Both the position numbers and the translations under genes were made by a program. 19,648 nucleotides of DNA from Planctomycetota bacterium (GTDB lineage Bacteria; Planctomycetota; UBA1135; UBA2386), in the NCBI GenBank assembly GCA_016793305.1, contig JAEUHU010000061.1, positions 1 through 19,648 on the forward strand, written 5' to 3'. Below are positions 6,331-14,390 of the stretch, one piece after another (position 1 is the first letter of the stretch; every line of letters starts with the position of its first letter). Below the pieces are notes generated by a model, which saw only the letters and a program-made list of their open reading frames with translations, made no database searches and was not told the origin of the DNA.

Positions 6331-7284
6331 TCAACGTTCGCTCGCGAACAGTTTGCTGACGCTCTCGCTGCGGTGGATCGCGTCGATCGCCCGGGCGAGC
6401 AGTTGCGCCACCGAGCAGACCTCGAGGCGCTGGATCTTCTTGTCGTGCAGCGGCACGGTGTCCGCGAACAGGATCTTCTCGACGTCGGCACCGTTGAGGC
6501 GCTCGACGGCGTTGCCACACAGCACGGCGTGCGTGGCGATGATGAACACCTTGCGGGCGCCCTTCTCCTTGACGATGCGGGCGGCGTCGACGATCGAACC
6601 GCCGGTCGAGACCATGTCGTCGACCAGCAGCACGTCGCGGTTCTTGACGTCGCCGATCACGTGCTCGATCACCGTCTGCTCGCCGCTGATGCGGCGCTTG
6701 TCGATGATCGCGAGGTCGCAACCGAGGTCCTTGGCGTAGGCGCGCGCGAGCTTGGTGCCGCCGATGTCCGGCGACACCACCATGACGTCCTTGGTGTCGA
6801 GCTGCCGCACGCGGTCGATCATCACCGGCCGCGCGTAGAGGTGGTCGACGGGGATGTCGAAGAAACCCTGGATCTGCGCCGCGTGCAGGTCGACCGCGAC
6901 GACGCGGTCGTAGCCCGCCGTCACCAGCAGGTTGGCGACCAGCTTGGCGTTGATCGGCACCCGCCCCTCGTCCTTGCGGTCTTTGCGGGCGTAGCCGAAG
7001 TACGGGATCACCGCGGTGATGCGGTCGGCGGAAGCGCGGCGCAGGCAGTCGGCGAACGACAGCAGCTCGAACAGGTGCTCGTGCACGTTCGGGCAGGTCG
7101 GCTGCACGACGAACACGTCGGCGCCGCGGACGTCGCACTCGACCTTGAGGTTGATCTCGCCGTCGGGGAAGCGCGCCAGCGACGCGGCCCCGAGCGGGAT
7201 GCCCATGTAGGAACAGATGTCCTGCGCCAGCCGCGGATGGGCCGTGCCGGTGAACACCCGCAGACGATCGCCGCGCGTCCTCAT
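6331..7284 (-). CDS. prs: Ribose-phosphate pyrophosphokinase (PRPP synthase)
   Basis: This enzyme transfers pyrophosphate from ATP to ribose-5-phosphate, giving PRPP for purine, pyrimidine, His, Trp and NAD synthesis. The 317-residue length is standard for class I enzymes. Visible motifs are FPDGEINLKV (39-48), PYFGYARKDRKDEGR (94-108), the signature VDLHAAQIQGFFDIPVDHL (131-149), SPDIGGTKLA (171-180) and the PRPP loop LVDDMVSTGGS (220-230). The ATG at 7284 overlaps the glmU stop (ATGA) and is preceded by AAGGAG five bases away, the best ribosome site in the operon. glmU-prs-rplY-pth is a widely conserved order. Confidence 0.97.
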   Translation of the reverse strand: MRTRGDRLRVFTGTAHPRLAQDICSYMGIPLGAASLARFPDGEINLKVECDVRGADVFVVQPTCPNVHEHLFELLSFADCLRRASADRITAVIPYFGYARKDRKDEGRVPINAKLVANLLVTAGYDRVVAVDLHAAQIQGFFDIPVDHLYARPVMIDRVRQLDTKDVMVVSPDIGGTKLARAYAKDLGCDLAIIDKRRISGEQTVIEHVIGDVKNRDVLLVDDMVSTGGSIVDAARIVKEKGARKVFIIATHAVLCGNAVERLNGADVEKILFADTVPLHDKKIQRLEVCSVAQLLARAIDAIHRSESVSKLFASER

Positions 7285-8588
7285 GCCTTCTCCTTGGCCG
7301 CCTTCTGCGGTGGCAGCTCGCGCTGCTTCAGCAGCTTCGCCGGGACCCCGACCCACACCTCGCCGACGCCGATCTGGCTGCCGCGCTTCACGATCGCGCC
7401 CGCACCGGTCATCGCGTCGTCGCCGACCGTGCTCGGCGCCACGATCACCGAGCCGCTGCCGATGAACGCGCGCGCGCCGATCTTCGTCTCGTGCTTGTGC
7501 ACGCCGTCGTAGTTGGCGGTGATGGTGCCGGCCCCGATGTTGGCCTTCGGGCCGATGGTCGCGTCGCCGAGGTAGGTCAGGTGCTTGGCCTTCGCACCGG
7601 CCCCCATGCGGGTCTTCTTGGCCTCGACGAAGTTGCCGATCTCGGCGCCGTCCTCGAGCACGGTGCCGGCGCGCAGGTGCGCGAACGGCCCGACCTCGCA
7701 GTGGCTGCCGATCGAGCAACCAGTGCCGATCACCGTGCACGGCAGGATCTTCGTGTCGGCGCCGATGCGCACGTCGTGGTCGATCCAGGTCGTCGCCGGA
7801 TCGAGGATCAGCACGCCGTTCTGCAGGTGCTCGACCAGGATGCGCTCCTGCATCAGCTGGCGGGCGATGGCGAGATCGGCCAACGAGTTGACGCCGGTGA
7901 TCTCGGTCGCGTCGGCGGCCTCGAGCGTCGGCACGTCGCGGCCCTTCTGCACGAACGAGGCCACCGCGTCGGTCAGGTAGAGCTCGCCCTGGGCGTTGTT
8001 CGGCGTCAGGCTCGAGAGTGCCGGCCGCAGCGCCTCGCTGTCGAAGCAGTAGAAGCCGGCATTGATCTCGTCGATCTGCAGCTCGTCGGGTGCGCAGTCG
8101 CGATGCTCACGGATGCCGACGAAGCGGCCGTCGTCGTCGCGCAGGATGCGGCCGAGCCCGGTCGGGTCCTCGGGATGCGCGGTCAACACACTGCACGGAG
8201 CGTCGCCGCGCAACTCGCACAGCTCGCGCAGCGTCTCCGGCGTGATCAACGGGCAGTCGCCGTAGATCACCAACACGTCGCCGACGAAGCCCTGCAGCGC
8301 CTGCATCGCGACCTGCACGGCGTGGCCGGTGCCCTTCGGCGCGCCCTGGTCGACGAACTCGAGCTTGCCGAACAGGCCGCCCACCGCCTCCTGCAGCGCC
8401 TTCTGCACCTTGTCCTTCTGGTGGTGCAGCACCACCACCGTGCGCGCGGGCTGCAGCGGCAGCACCGCGTGCAGCGCCGAGGCCGCGAGCGTGCGCCCGC
8501 ACAGCGGCAGCAACACCTTCGGCAAGCTCACCTTGGTGCGCTTGCCGAGGCCGGCAGCCAGGCAGATCACAGCCAGGGGGCGCGACAT
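7281..8588 (-). CDS. glmU: Bifunctional UDP-N-acetylglucosamine pyrophosphorylase / glucosamine-1-phosphate N-acetyltransferase
   Basis: GlmU makes UDP-GlcNAc, precursor of peptidoglycan, lipid A and many glycans. The N-terminal uridyltransferase domain shows LAAGLGKRTKVSLPKVLLPL (10-29), GTGHA (86-90) and YGDCPL (109-114). In the first motif the usual GTR reads GKR. The C-terminal left-handed beta-helix starts near residue 245 with many hexapeptide repeats. It holds the acetyltransferase residues in KHLTYLGDATIG (335-346) and GAGTITANYDG (352-362). The 435-residue length is slightly below the E. coli enzyme, with both domains complete, so it is probably bifunctional. ATG at 8588 has no clear Shine-Dalgarno but lies about 40 bases after a plausible promoter. 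It is the first gene of the glmU-to-rplI operon. Confidence 0.95.
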   Translation of the reverse strand: MSRPLAVICLAAGLGKRTKVSLPKVLLPLCGRTLAASALHAVLPLQPARTVVVLHHQKDKVQKALQEAVGGLFGKLEFVDQGAPKGTGHAVQVAMQALQGFVGDVLVIYGDCPLITPETLRELCELRGDAPCSVLTAHPEDPTGLGRILRDDDGRFVGIREHRDCAPDELQIDEINAGFYCFDSEALRPALSSLTPNNAQGELYLTDAVASFVQKGRDVPTLEAADATEITGVNSLADLAIARQLMQERILVEHLQNGVLILDPATTWIDHDVRIGADTKILPCTVIGTGCSIGSHCEVGPFAHLRAGTVLEDGAEIGNFVEAKKTRMGAGAKAKHLTYLGDATIGPKANIGAGTITANYDGVHKHETKIGARAFIGSGSVIVAPSTVGDDAMTGAGAIVKRGSQIGVGEVWVGVPAKLLKQRELPPQKAAKEKA

Positions 8589-8632
8589 CGAACGGAGTGG
8601 AACGCGGGTCGGGGGGAGGAAAGGGGGCGAGG

Positions 8633-8661
8633 ATTCTGCGGAGCCCCCATCGCTCGGTCAA
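8633..8661 (-). promoter_or_regulatory. Candidate sigma70-type promoter for the glmU-prs-rplY-pth-rpsF-rpsR-rplI operon
   Basis: On the minus strand TTGACC (8661-8656) and CAGAAT (8638-8633) are separated by exactly 17 bases. Matches to consensus are five of six at -35 and four of six at -10. Transcription would start near 8626, giving a leader of roughly 38 bases before the glmU ATG. Position in the only gap upstream of the operon supports it; the motifs alone could occur by chance. Confidence 0.5.
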
Positions 8662-8714
8662 GGGCGAGCCGGGCCAAGTCCACCAGGCAGACCAGCCGGC
8701 TCAGCCTTCGCGCC

Positions 8715-8733
8715 GGTCGCAACGGATGCGACC
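8715..8733 (-). terminator. Hairpin downstream of the secreted propeller gene
   Basis: A 7-bp perfect stem, ggtcgca (8715-8721) and tgcgacc (8727-8733), with a 5-base loop lies 66 bases past the stop of the gene ending at 8799 and ahead of the glmU promoter. There is no T-run on either strand, so its role as a terminator is a guess from position. Confidence 0.35.
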
Positions 8734-8750
8734 CGAAACCGGGCGCGCCG

Positions 8751-8780
8751 AACGAACCACTGCGGAACGAACCACTGCGG
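8751..8780. repeat. Perfect 15-bp tandem duplication
   Basis: AACGAACCACTGCGG occurs twice, back to back (8751-8765 and 8766-8780), in the 210-base gap between the secreted propeller gene and glmU. The rest of that gap holds a small hairpin and the candidate glmU promoter; no gene is evident in it. Confidence 0.9.
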
Positions 8781-8798
8781 ATCGTCCCCGCGCGCGGC

Positions 8799-10709
8799 TC
8801 AGAACTGACGGCTCTCGCAGTTCGTCCGGAACCAGCCGGTGACGGGGTCGAAGCCGATCAACTGGAACTTCATCAGCTGGCCGGTCAGCAGGCCGACCGG
8901 AACGGTGTAGATCCAGGTCTTGCTGGGCGTCGCGACACCACCCGATCCGGAGTAGGAGAGGCCTCCGAACACGCCCACTCCGTCCTCGAGGATGAACGTC
9001 AGGCCGTAGCTCGGGTCGGTGCAGATCGGCCCGAGGATCGACGGCACGGTCGGACCGCCGGGGAACGACGCGAACACGACGGTCGGCACCTGGGCTGGCA
9101 CTGCCGTGGTGGTGTTGGTGAATCCGACGACCACCAGGTTGCTGGCCGGAGTCACCGCCAGCCGACGCGCGAACAGCGAGAAGGTCCCGTTCGTCTGCCC
9201 ATTCGGCGTGCTGGCGGTCACGGTGGCCGCACCACCCGTGGCCGTCGCGATCGCCGTGGTCTGGGCGAGCCCGTTGGCATCGGCGATCACCGGGTTGACC
9301 GTGGTCAGCGTGGCGCCACCGGACACCACGAAGTTGACGGTGCCACCGGGCAGCGGGTTGCCGTTCGGGTCGCGCACGCGCGCGACGATCGGCGCGCCGT
9401 AGGCCTCGCCGGCGACACCGACCTGCCCGCCGCCGCTGACCGCCACGACGCTGTTGGTCGGGCCGAGCGAACGAATGCGCTTCAAGGTGCCGCCCGAGCT
9501 CGGCGAGGTGCTGGTGTTCTGCGCGAACCAGAGGCCGCCGTCAGGTCCCTGACGCAACGACGACACCGCCGTGAAGCCAGTGCCCCAGTTGGTGGCGTTG
9601 GGCTGGCCGGGCACCGCCGGTGCCGGGCCCCACGTACCGGTGTTGACCAGCCGACGCAGTTCCCCCTGGAAGAAGTCGAGGAAGAACGCGTCGCCTTCGT
9701 AGCCGGGGCCGAAATCGAACGAAGTGCCCTGATTGCGGTAGCGCGGGCCACCCATGACCGACAACCAGCCGAAGCCGGTCGGAACCGACCCGATCGGCGC
9801 GACCATGCCGGCCGGAGCCGAGCCGCCGCAGTTGGTGCCGGTGAGGGCCGTGCCTTCGCGCCACGGCCACCCCCAGTTGACCAAGGTCAGGCCACCACCG
9901 TTGTACACGTACTCGTTGTACTCCTCGACCTTGCCCGTGCCGGAGCTGCCGACATCGCCGACGTAGACGTTGCCCGTCAGCTGGTCGATCTCCATGCGGA
10001 ACGGGTTGCGCAGGCCGTGTGCGACCAGCAGCTGGCTGAAATCGGTGTTGGCGCTCAGCGGGTTGTTGCCCGGGTCGAGCGACGAGAACGTGGGCGGCGT
10101 GGTGCCACCGCCGGCCGGCAGCGTGCTGACGTCCATGCGCAGCAGACAGCCGAGCTGCGACGTCAGGGTCTGGGCCGTGCACGACGACGCGTCGTCGCCG
10201 ATGGTCTGGTAGAGCATGCCATCGGGACCGAAGCGGCACGCACCACCGTTGTGGTTGAAGGCGCTGTCCGGGATCGCCGCCAGGATCACGCGGCGCGTGG
10301 ACTGGGCGAACGTGACATTGGTGCTGTTCGGATTCGACAGGTCCCCGGTGCAGGTGAACCGGTCGAGGTGCATGAAGCTGTCGGTGCTCAGCGAGCCGTA
10401 GACGTAGATGTGGCCATTGGTCGCGAAGTTCGGATCCGCGGCGATGCTCAGCAGGCCACGCTCCCCGCCCGATTCGATGTTCGGCACGGTGCCGACCGTC
10501 GCGAGCGAGCTGCCGTTCCAGATGCTGACGGCGCCGGCTCGATTCGCGACCAGCACCCGCCCATCGGCCAGGAAGCAGAAGTCCATCGGGGCGGCGAGAC
10601 CCGACGCGATCACCGTGTCGATCACGAAGCCGGTGGGGACTGTTTGGGCGAACGAGGTCGACGCGAACGCGGCAACCGCGACCGCGGCAATCGAGACAGA
10701 ACGCAGCAT
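8799..10709 (-). CDS. Secreted glucose/sorbosone dehydrogenase-like beta-propeller protein with an Ig-like domain
   Basis: This 636-residue protein starts with a clear signal peptide (MLRSVSIAAVAVAAFAS, likely cleaved after SFA near residue 21). Residues about 27-415 resemble the six-bladed PQQ-type glucose/sorbosone dehydrogenase fold: MDFCFLADGRVLVANRAG (42-59), GGERGLLSIAADPNF (81-95), NHNGGACRFGPDGMLY (152-167), HGLRNPFRMEID (231-242) and GGGLTLVNWGWPWREG (271-286). H153 and R234-N235 correspond to positions that contact PQQ or substrate in characterised relatives. Residues about 420-512 look like a bacterial Ig-like (Big-1/invasin-type) repeat: ARVRDPNGNPLPGGTVNFV, then ADANGLAQT. The last about 120 residues are an unrecognised Gly-rich beta domain. 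GAGG six bases before the ATG supports the start. It appears to be a single-gene unit. Enzyme activity and substrate cannot be called. Confidence 0.8.
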   Translation of the reverse strand: MLRSVSIAAVAVAAFASTSFAQTVPTGFVIDTVIASGLAAPMDFCFLADGRVLVANRAGAVSIWNGSSLATVGTVPNIESGGERGLLSIAADPNFATNGHIYVYGSLSTDSFMHLDRFTCTGDLSNPNSTNVTFAQSTRRVILAAIPDSAFNHNGGACRFGPDGMLYQTIGDDASSCTAQTLTSQLGCLLRMDVSTLPAGGGTTPPTFSSLDPGNNPLSANTDFSQLLVAHGLRNPFRMEIDQLTGNVYVGDVGSSGTGKVEEYNEYVYNGGGLTLVNWGWPWREGTALTGTNCGGSAPAGMVAPIGSVPTGFGWLSVMGGPRYRNQGTSFDFGPGYEGDAFFLDFFQGELRRLVNTGTWGPAPAVPGQPNATNWGTGFTAVSSLRQGPDGGLWFAQNTSTSPSSGGTLKRIRSLGPTNSVVAVSGGGQVGVAGEAYGAPIVARVRDPNGNPLPGGTVNFVVSGGATLTTVNPVIADANGLAQTTAIATATGGAATVTASTPNGQTNGTFSLFARRLAVTPASNLVVVGFTNTTTAVPAQVPTVVFASFPGGPTVPSILGPICTDPSYGLTFILEDGVGVFGGLSYSGSGGVATPSKTWIYTVPVGLLTGQLMKFQLIGFDPVTGWFRTNCESRQF

Positions 10710-10886
10710 GCTGATCCTCGGAAACGAAAGCGCCTCGCGGACGATCGCGGGCGGGGGCAGGGGCAGGGAGTCTAGCGTCGAGGGTCGCCGGAAGCAGGGC
10801 CATGGCTGGCACTTGGAGGTTCGGTCGGCCGCATCGACCGCGCGTCAAGCGGCATGGCGGCCCCGGTCGATCCAAGGGTTCGCGCG

Positions 10887-12218
10887 ATGGGTCACGTCGT
10901 CTTTGCAGCCCCTGGGATCGACGCCTTCGGGCTGCACGATCGACTCGGCGAGGCGTTGCGACAACGCTGCCATGCGACCAGCACCCTGTGCCTCGACGCC
11001 GGCGAGCACGCGTTCTGGCGCTCGCAGGGCACCGACGCCGTGCTGCTGCGCGAGCCTTCGCCGGCAACCGCGATCGACGCTGCGCTGCCCCTCGAGGAGC
11101 TGCTCACCGACCAGGCGAGCGGACGAGAGCGCACGCGGCACTGGCTGCTTCGCTGCGCGCCGGCGATCGAACGATGGCTCGAGCGAGCGGCGCCGGACCT
11201 GCTGTGGCTGCACGCTCGGCGCGGTCCGGCCCAGCGCCTGCTGCACTTCCTCGCGCGGCGACACGCGGTGCGGGTGTTGTGGACCGGTCCTGGCCTGCTG
11301 CCACACACGATGCAGCTGGACGAACGCGGCCTCGACGGGGATGCCGCGGCATGCCAGCGCCCGGCCCTCGACTATCGCGTGGTCACCGCCGAGCCGGACC
11401 TGCTGCACGCCTGCCTCGCCCACGCCCTGGCGGACGTCGATCCGTTCGCGCTGCCGGACCGCCCGATCGTGAACTTGCCCTGGCGCGAACGCCTCGCCGC
11501 CGCCGGCCAGGTCTTCGTCGATCGCGGCCTGCGCGCAGCCTGGCAGAGCCTCGGCACGTGGAGCCGTGCGACGCGACCACGGTCCGCTCCGGCCCCGGGC
11601 GCACCACGCGCCGAGCCGAAGCACGCGCCGTACGTGCTGGTGCTCCTGCAGGCCGACGACGACTCGCAACGGCGCCTCGACGGCGACCGCATCGCAGCGG
11701 GCGAACTCGTGGCGCGCACGCGAGGCGCCGCAGCAGCCCTCGACCCGCAGCTCGCCGTGGTGGTCGTCGCGGCACCGGGTGCCCGCGTGCCGCACCTTCA
11801 CGACCTGGTGCGCGCAGACGCCCGCGCGACCGCCGAACTCGCGAGCGTGGCCACGGCGATCGTCACCGACAACCACCCTGCCGCGGCGATCGGCCTGCTC
11901 GCCGGCACGCCGGTGGTCCACCTCGGCCGCGCGCTCTACGGCCTGCCGGGCGTCACCTGGCGCTGCCGCCGCGACGAACTGGCGAACACGCTGGCGAAGG
12001 CGCTGCGGCGGGACCATCCGATCCTGCGCCAGCGCTTCCTGACCTGGCTGTTCGGGCACGGCCACGTGTGGTGCTCGCCGACCCGCCCCGACCACAACGG
12101 CGTGCTCGGACTCGTGCAGTCGATCGAGGCGCGGTTGTCGGTGCCGGCCGACCAGGCGCCGCTGCGCTACCGCAGCGGCCCGGCGTGGCCGTTGTGCAGC
12201 AACGGCCGGAGCCACTGA
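10887..12218 (+). CDS. Capsular polysaccharide biosynthesis protein, KpsS/KpsC-like (Capsule_synth family)
   Basis: The 443-residue protein resembles the Capsule_synth family, whose best-known members KpsC and KpsS add Kdo residues to a lipid anchor for group 2 capsules. Supporting segments: VLWTGPGLLPHTMQLDERGL (130-149, family glycine/Asp-rich site), YVLVLLQADDDSQ (249-261, matching the family LQ..xDSQ motif) and TDNHPAAAIGLLAGTPVVHL (327-346) followed by GRALYGLPGVT (347-357), the family's nucleotide-binding-like end. A proline-rich linker (about 229-245) joins two halves. ATG at 10887 is chosen because AAGGG lies eight bases upstream; an in-frame ATG at 10854 has no such site. It heads the polysaccharide operon. 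The transferred sugar is unknown, and no KpsC partner, ABC transporter or Kdo-synthesis gene is near. Confidence 0.72.
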   Translation: MGHVVFAAPGIDAFGLHDRLGEALRQRCHATSTLCLDAGEHAFWRSQGTDAVLLREPSPATAIDAALPLEELLTDQASGRERTRHWLLRCAPAIERWLERAAPDLLWLHARRGPAQRLLHFLARRHAVRVLWTGPGLLPHTMQLDERGLDGDAAACQRPALDYRVVTAEPDLLHACLAHALADVDPFALPDRPIVNLPWRERLAAAGQVFVDRGLRAAWQSLGTWSRATRPRSAPAPGAPRAEPKHAPYVLVLLQADDDSQRRLDGDRIAAGELVARTRGAAAALDPQLAVVVVAAPGARVPHLHDLVRADARATAELASVATAIVTDNHPAAAIGLLAGTPVVHLGRALYGLPGVTWRCRRDELANTLAKALRRDHPILRQRFLTWLFGHGHVWCSPTRPDHNGVLGLVQSIEARLSVPADQAPLRYRSGPAWPLCSNGRSH

Positions 12219-12251
12219 ACCAAGGGGACCGGAACTGCCGATGACAGCGGC

Positions 12252-13667
12252 GTGAAGCACACCGTCCGCAGCACGCTGGTCGTACTTGGCGCCGGCGTGG
12301 TGCTGCAGCGGTTGTGCCAGCTGCTGTGCTTCGTGCTGATCGGGCGGGCGCTGGGCATCGCCGGACTCGGCACGTTCGCCGAAGGGCAGGCGCTCGCCGC
12401 CGTGCTGACGGTGTTCGCAGGTGCCGGCGTGCGCAGCCTGACCGCACGCACCCTGGCGAGCGCCCCGACCGCGGCGCGCGACCTGCTGCTGGCCGCGGTG
12501 CGGCGTCGGCTCCTGGCCGGCCTGGCACTGGCGCTGCCGGCCGGCGCCGTGGCGGCATCGAGTGCGTCGGACCCGTGGTTCTGGTGCTGGAGCCTGCTGC
12601 TCGTGCTGCCCGCCGCGTTCGACATGAAGCAGCTGCTCGACACATCGGGGCGGACGCGCCGCGAAGTGCACATCGAGTCCGCCGTAGCACTGCTGCAGCT
12701 GTGCGGGGTGCTCGGCTGGTTCCTGCACGACGCGCATCGCCCCGACGTGCTCGCGGCGATCGTGTTCGGCAGCCGCTGCCTCTACGCGATGGGCGCGATC
12801 GGCGCGATCCTCGCGCTGCCGGAGACCGGCCCCGTGCGTGCGCTCGTGCCGCGCGACCTGCGCGTCGCCAGCGCCCACACCGTGCACGAACTGTTGACCA
12901 TCGGCGACGTGTGGATCGTGGCCATGGCACTCGGCGACGCGGCGGCGGGCCTCTACGCGACCGGCGTGCGCTTCGCGGCCGCGGCCCTGATGCCCTCGGC
13001 CCAGCTCGCGCGGCTGCTGCTCCCCCACCTGTTGCACGCCGGCGCCGACGGCGACGCCGCGCGCACACTGGCGACCGCCCTGCGCGCGACGCTGCTGATC
13101 ACGCTGCCGATGCTCGCCGGCGGCGCCCTCGCGGCGGAAGCGCTGGCCGGCCTCAACGGGCCTGCATTCGTCGCCGCCGCCCCGGCCCTGGCCCTGCTGC
13201 TGCTGGCGGGCTGTCTGCAGCACCTCGGCTGGCAGTGCAGCCATGCGCTGCTGGCCATGCGGCGCGACACCGCCTATGCCCACAGCCTCGGCTGGCCCGC
13301 CTGGCTGCAGTTCGCCAACCTGGCCATGCTGCCGCTGTTGCTGCCGCCGGACCCGGCCCTCGGCGCGACGCTGGCTGCTGCTGGGGCCGCGATCGCCCAG
13401 GGTGTCTACGCCGTGACCTGTCTGGGCCTGACGCGGCCGTTGTGGCGGGTGCGCGACGACCTCTGGAGCAGCCCGCTGCGACTGTGCCTGCTGACCGGAG
13501 TCGCGACCGCCGTCCCGTTGTGCCTCGAAGCCGGCCCCCTCCGGCTGCCCCTGCAACTGGGGGCTGGCGCGGTGGCATTCGGCTACGGGCTGTGGCGCAT
13601 GGAGCTGCGCGGTCGCTGGGCTCGGCTCGGCGACGGCCTCGCCACCGCCAGCGGCTACGGCGCGTGA
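12252..13667 (+). CDS. Wzx-like polysaccharide flippase (MOP superfamily)
   Basis: This highly hydrophobic protein (471 residues) has about 12 or more predicted membrane helices with short basic loops. The start resembles oligosaccharide flippases: LGAGVVLQRLCQLLCFVLIG (12-31) then RALGIAGLGTFAEGQALA (32-49), a pattern seen in Wzx/RfbX-type proteins that move undecaprenyl-linked glycans across the inner membrane. A second repeat half begins near residue 205 (VASAHTVHELLTIGDVWIVA). Start is GTG at 12252, 33 bases after the upstream stop, with no strong ribosome site; a four-codon ATG...TGA at 12241-12255 overlaps it. Neighbours (capsule-like protein, methyltransferase, two glycosyltransferases) fit a flippase role. 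Family assignment rests on topology and the N-terminal pattern, so moderate certainty. Confidence 0.75.
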   Translation: MKHTVRSTLVVLGAGVVLQRLCQLLCFVLIGRALGIAGLGTFAEGQALAAVLTVFAGAGVRSLTARTLASAPTAARDLLLAAVRRRLLAGLALALPAGAVAASSASDPWFWCWSLLLVLPAAFDMKQLLDTSGRTRREVHIESAVALLQLCGVLGWFLHDAHRPDVLAAIVFGSRCLYAMGAIGAILALPETGPVRALVPRDLRVASAHTVHELLTIGDVWIVAMALGDAAAGLYATGVRFAAAALMPSAQLARLLLPHLLHAGADGDAARTLATALRATLLITLPMLAGGALAAEALAGLNGPAFVAAAPALALLLLAGCLQHLGWQCSHALLAMRRDTAYAHSLGWPAWLQFANLAMLPLLLPPDPALGATLAAAGAAIAQGVYAVTCLGLTRPLWRVRDDLWSSPLRLCLLTGVATAVPLCLEAGPLRLPLQLGAGAVAFGYGLWRMELRGRWARLGDGLATASGYGA

Positions 13668-13717
13668 ACCGGGTGGCGCGCTCAACCGCGTGCGCGGAAC
13701 CGCCGATAGGAAGGCCG

Positions 13718-14383
13718 ATGTCGCGAAAACCCTGGCGGATCGGAACCCGCGCCAAGCTGCTGCTGCGCGGCCTGCGCTACCTGCGGCTCCTGCCCTACGC
13801 GTCGATCGACGGCTGGCTGTCGGTCGACGAGGCGATCGCACTCTACGAACTGTCGCGCGGGCTGCCGCACGAGCAGCCGTTGGCGGTCGAGATCGGCAGC
13901 TGGCAGGGCAAGAGCAGCGTCTGCCTCGCCACCGGGCTGCGCGGCAAGTGGAAGCCGCGGCTGTGCTGCATCGACCCGTTCGACGCGAGCGGCGACGGCG
14001 AGAGCTCGGCTCTCTACGGCGCGCGCGCCGAACGCCTCGGCACGGGCCTGCGGAGCACCTTCGAGACCAACCTGCGCGAAGTCGGCGTGCTCGACCTCGT
14101 CGACGTGCGGCAGGGTCGCAGCCACGAGCAGGCGCAGCTGTGGAAGGACCCGATCGACCTGCTGTTCCTCGACGGCGACCACAGCTACGACTCGGTGCGC
14201 CAGGACTTCGAGGACTGGGCCCCGAAGGTGCGCCCGGGCGGCTTCCTCTGCCTGCACGACGCCAACCACGAACTGCACACCGGCCCGCGCCGGATCGTCG
14301 AGGAGTGCATCCAGAAGGATCCGAACTGGGTCGACGGACGGTTCGTCGACAGCATGTTCGTCACCCGCAAGGCGATGGCCTGA
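13718..14383 (+). CDS. Class I SAM-dependent methyltransferase (Methyltransf_24-like)
   Basis: The 221-residue protein has the SAM-binding fold of small cluster-associated methyltransferases. Motif I is AVEIGSWQGKSSVCLA (56-71), the acidic end of strand 2 is CCIDPFDA (83-90), DLLFLDGDHSYDSVRQDF (147-164) gives the LDGDHxY hallmark of the Methyltransf_24 family, and GGFLCLHDA (174-182) ends the core. It most likely methylates a sugar of the glycan built by its neighbours; the substrate is inferred from context only. ATG at 13718 has AGGA six bases upstream. It lies 50 bases after the flippase and seven before the next gene, within the same operon. Confidence 0.83.
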   Translation: MSRKPWRIGTRAKLLLRGLRYLRLLPYASIDGWLSVDEAIALYELSRGLPHEQPLAVEIGSWQGKSSVCLATGLRGKWKPRLCCIDPFDASGDGESSALYGARAERLGTGLRSTFETNLREVGVLDLVDVRQGRSHEQAQLWKDPIDLLFLDGDHSYDSVRQDFEDWAPKVRPGGFLCLHDANHELHTGPRRIVEECIQKDPNWVDGRFVDSMFVTRKAMA

Positions 14384-14390
14384 GCCACGC

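Noticed and set aside
7491..10775. A 1,094-codon open frame on the plus strand
   Set aside because: It is antisense to glmU and the secreted propeller gene, has an Arg/Gly/His-rich composition with no recognisable domain, and arises from the strong G/C third-position bias of the genes beneath it.
10735..10790. Promoter for the secreted propeller gene (TAGACT-like -10 on the minus strand)
   Set aside because: No acceptable -35 sequence lies 16-18 bases upstream, so it is indistinguishable from chance.
10845..13841. A 998-codon open frame on the minus strand
   Set aside because: It is antisense to the capsule-like and flippase genes, Arg/Gln/Gly-rich, and lacks domain structure. The plus-strand proteins show family motifs and membrane topology.
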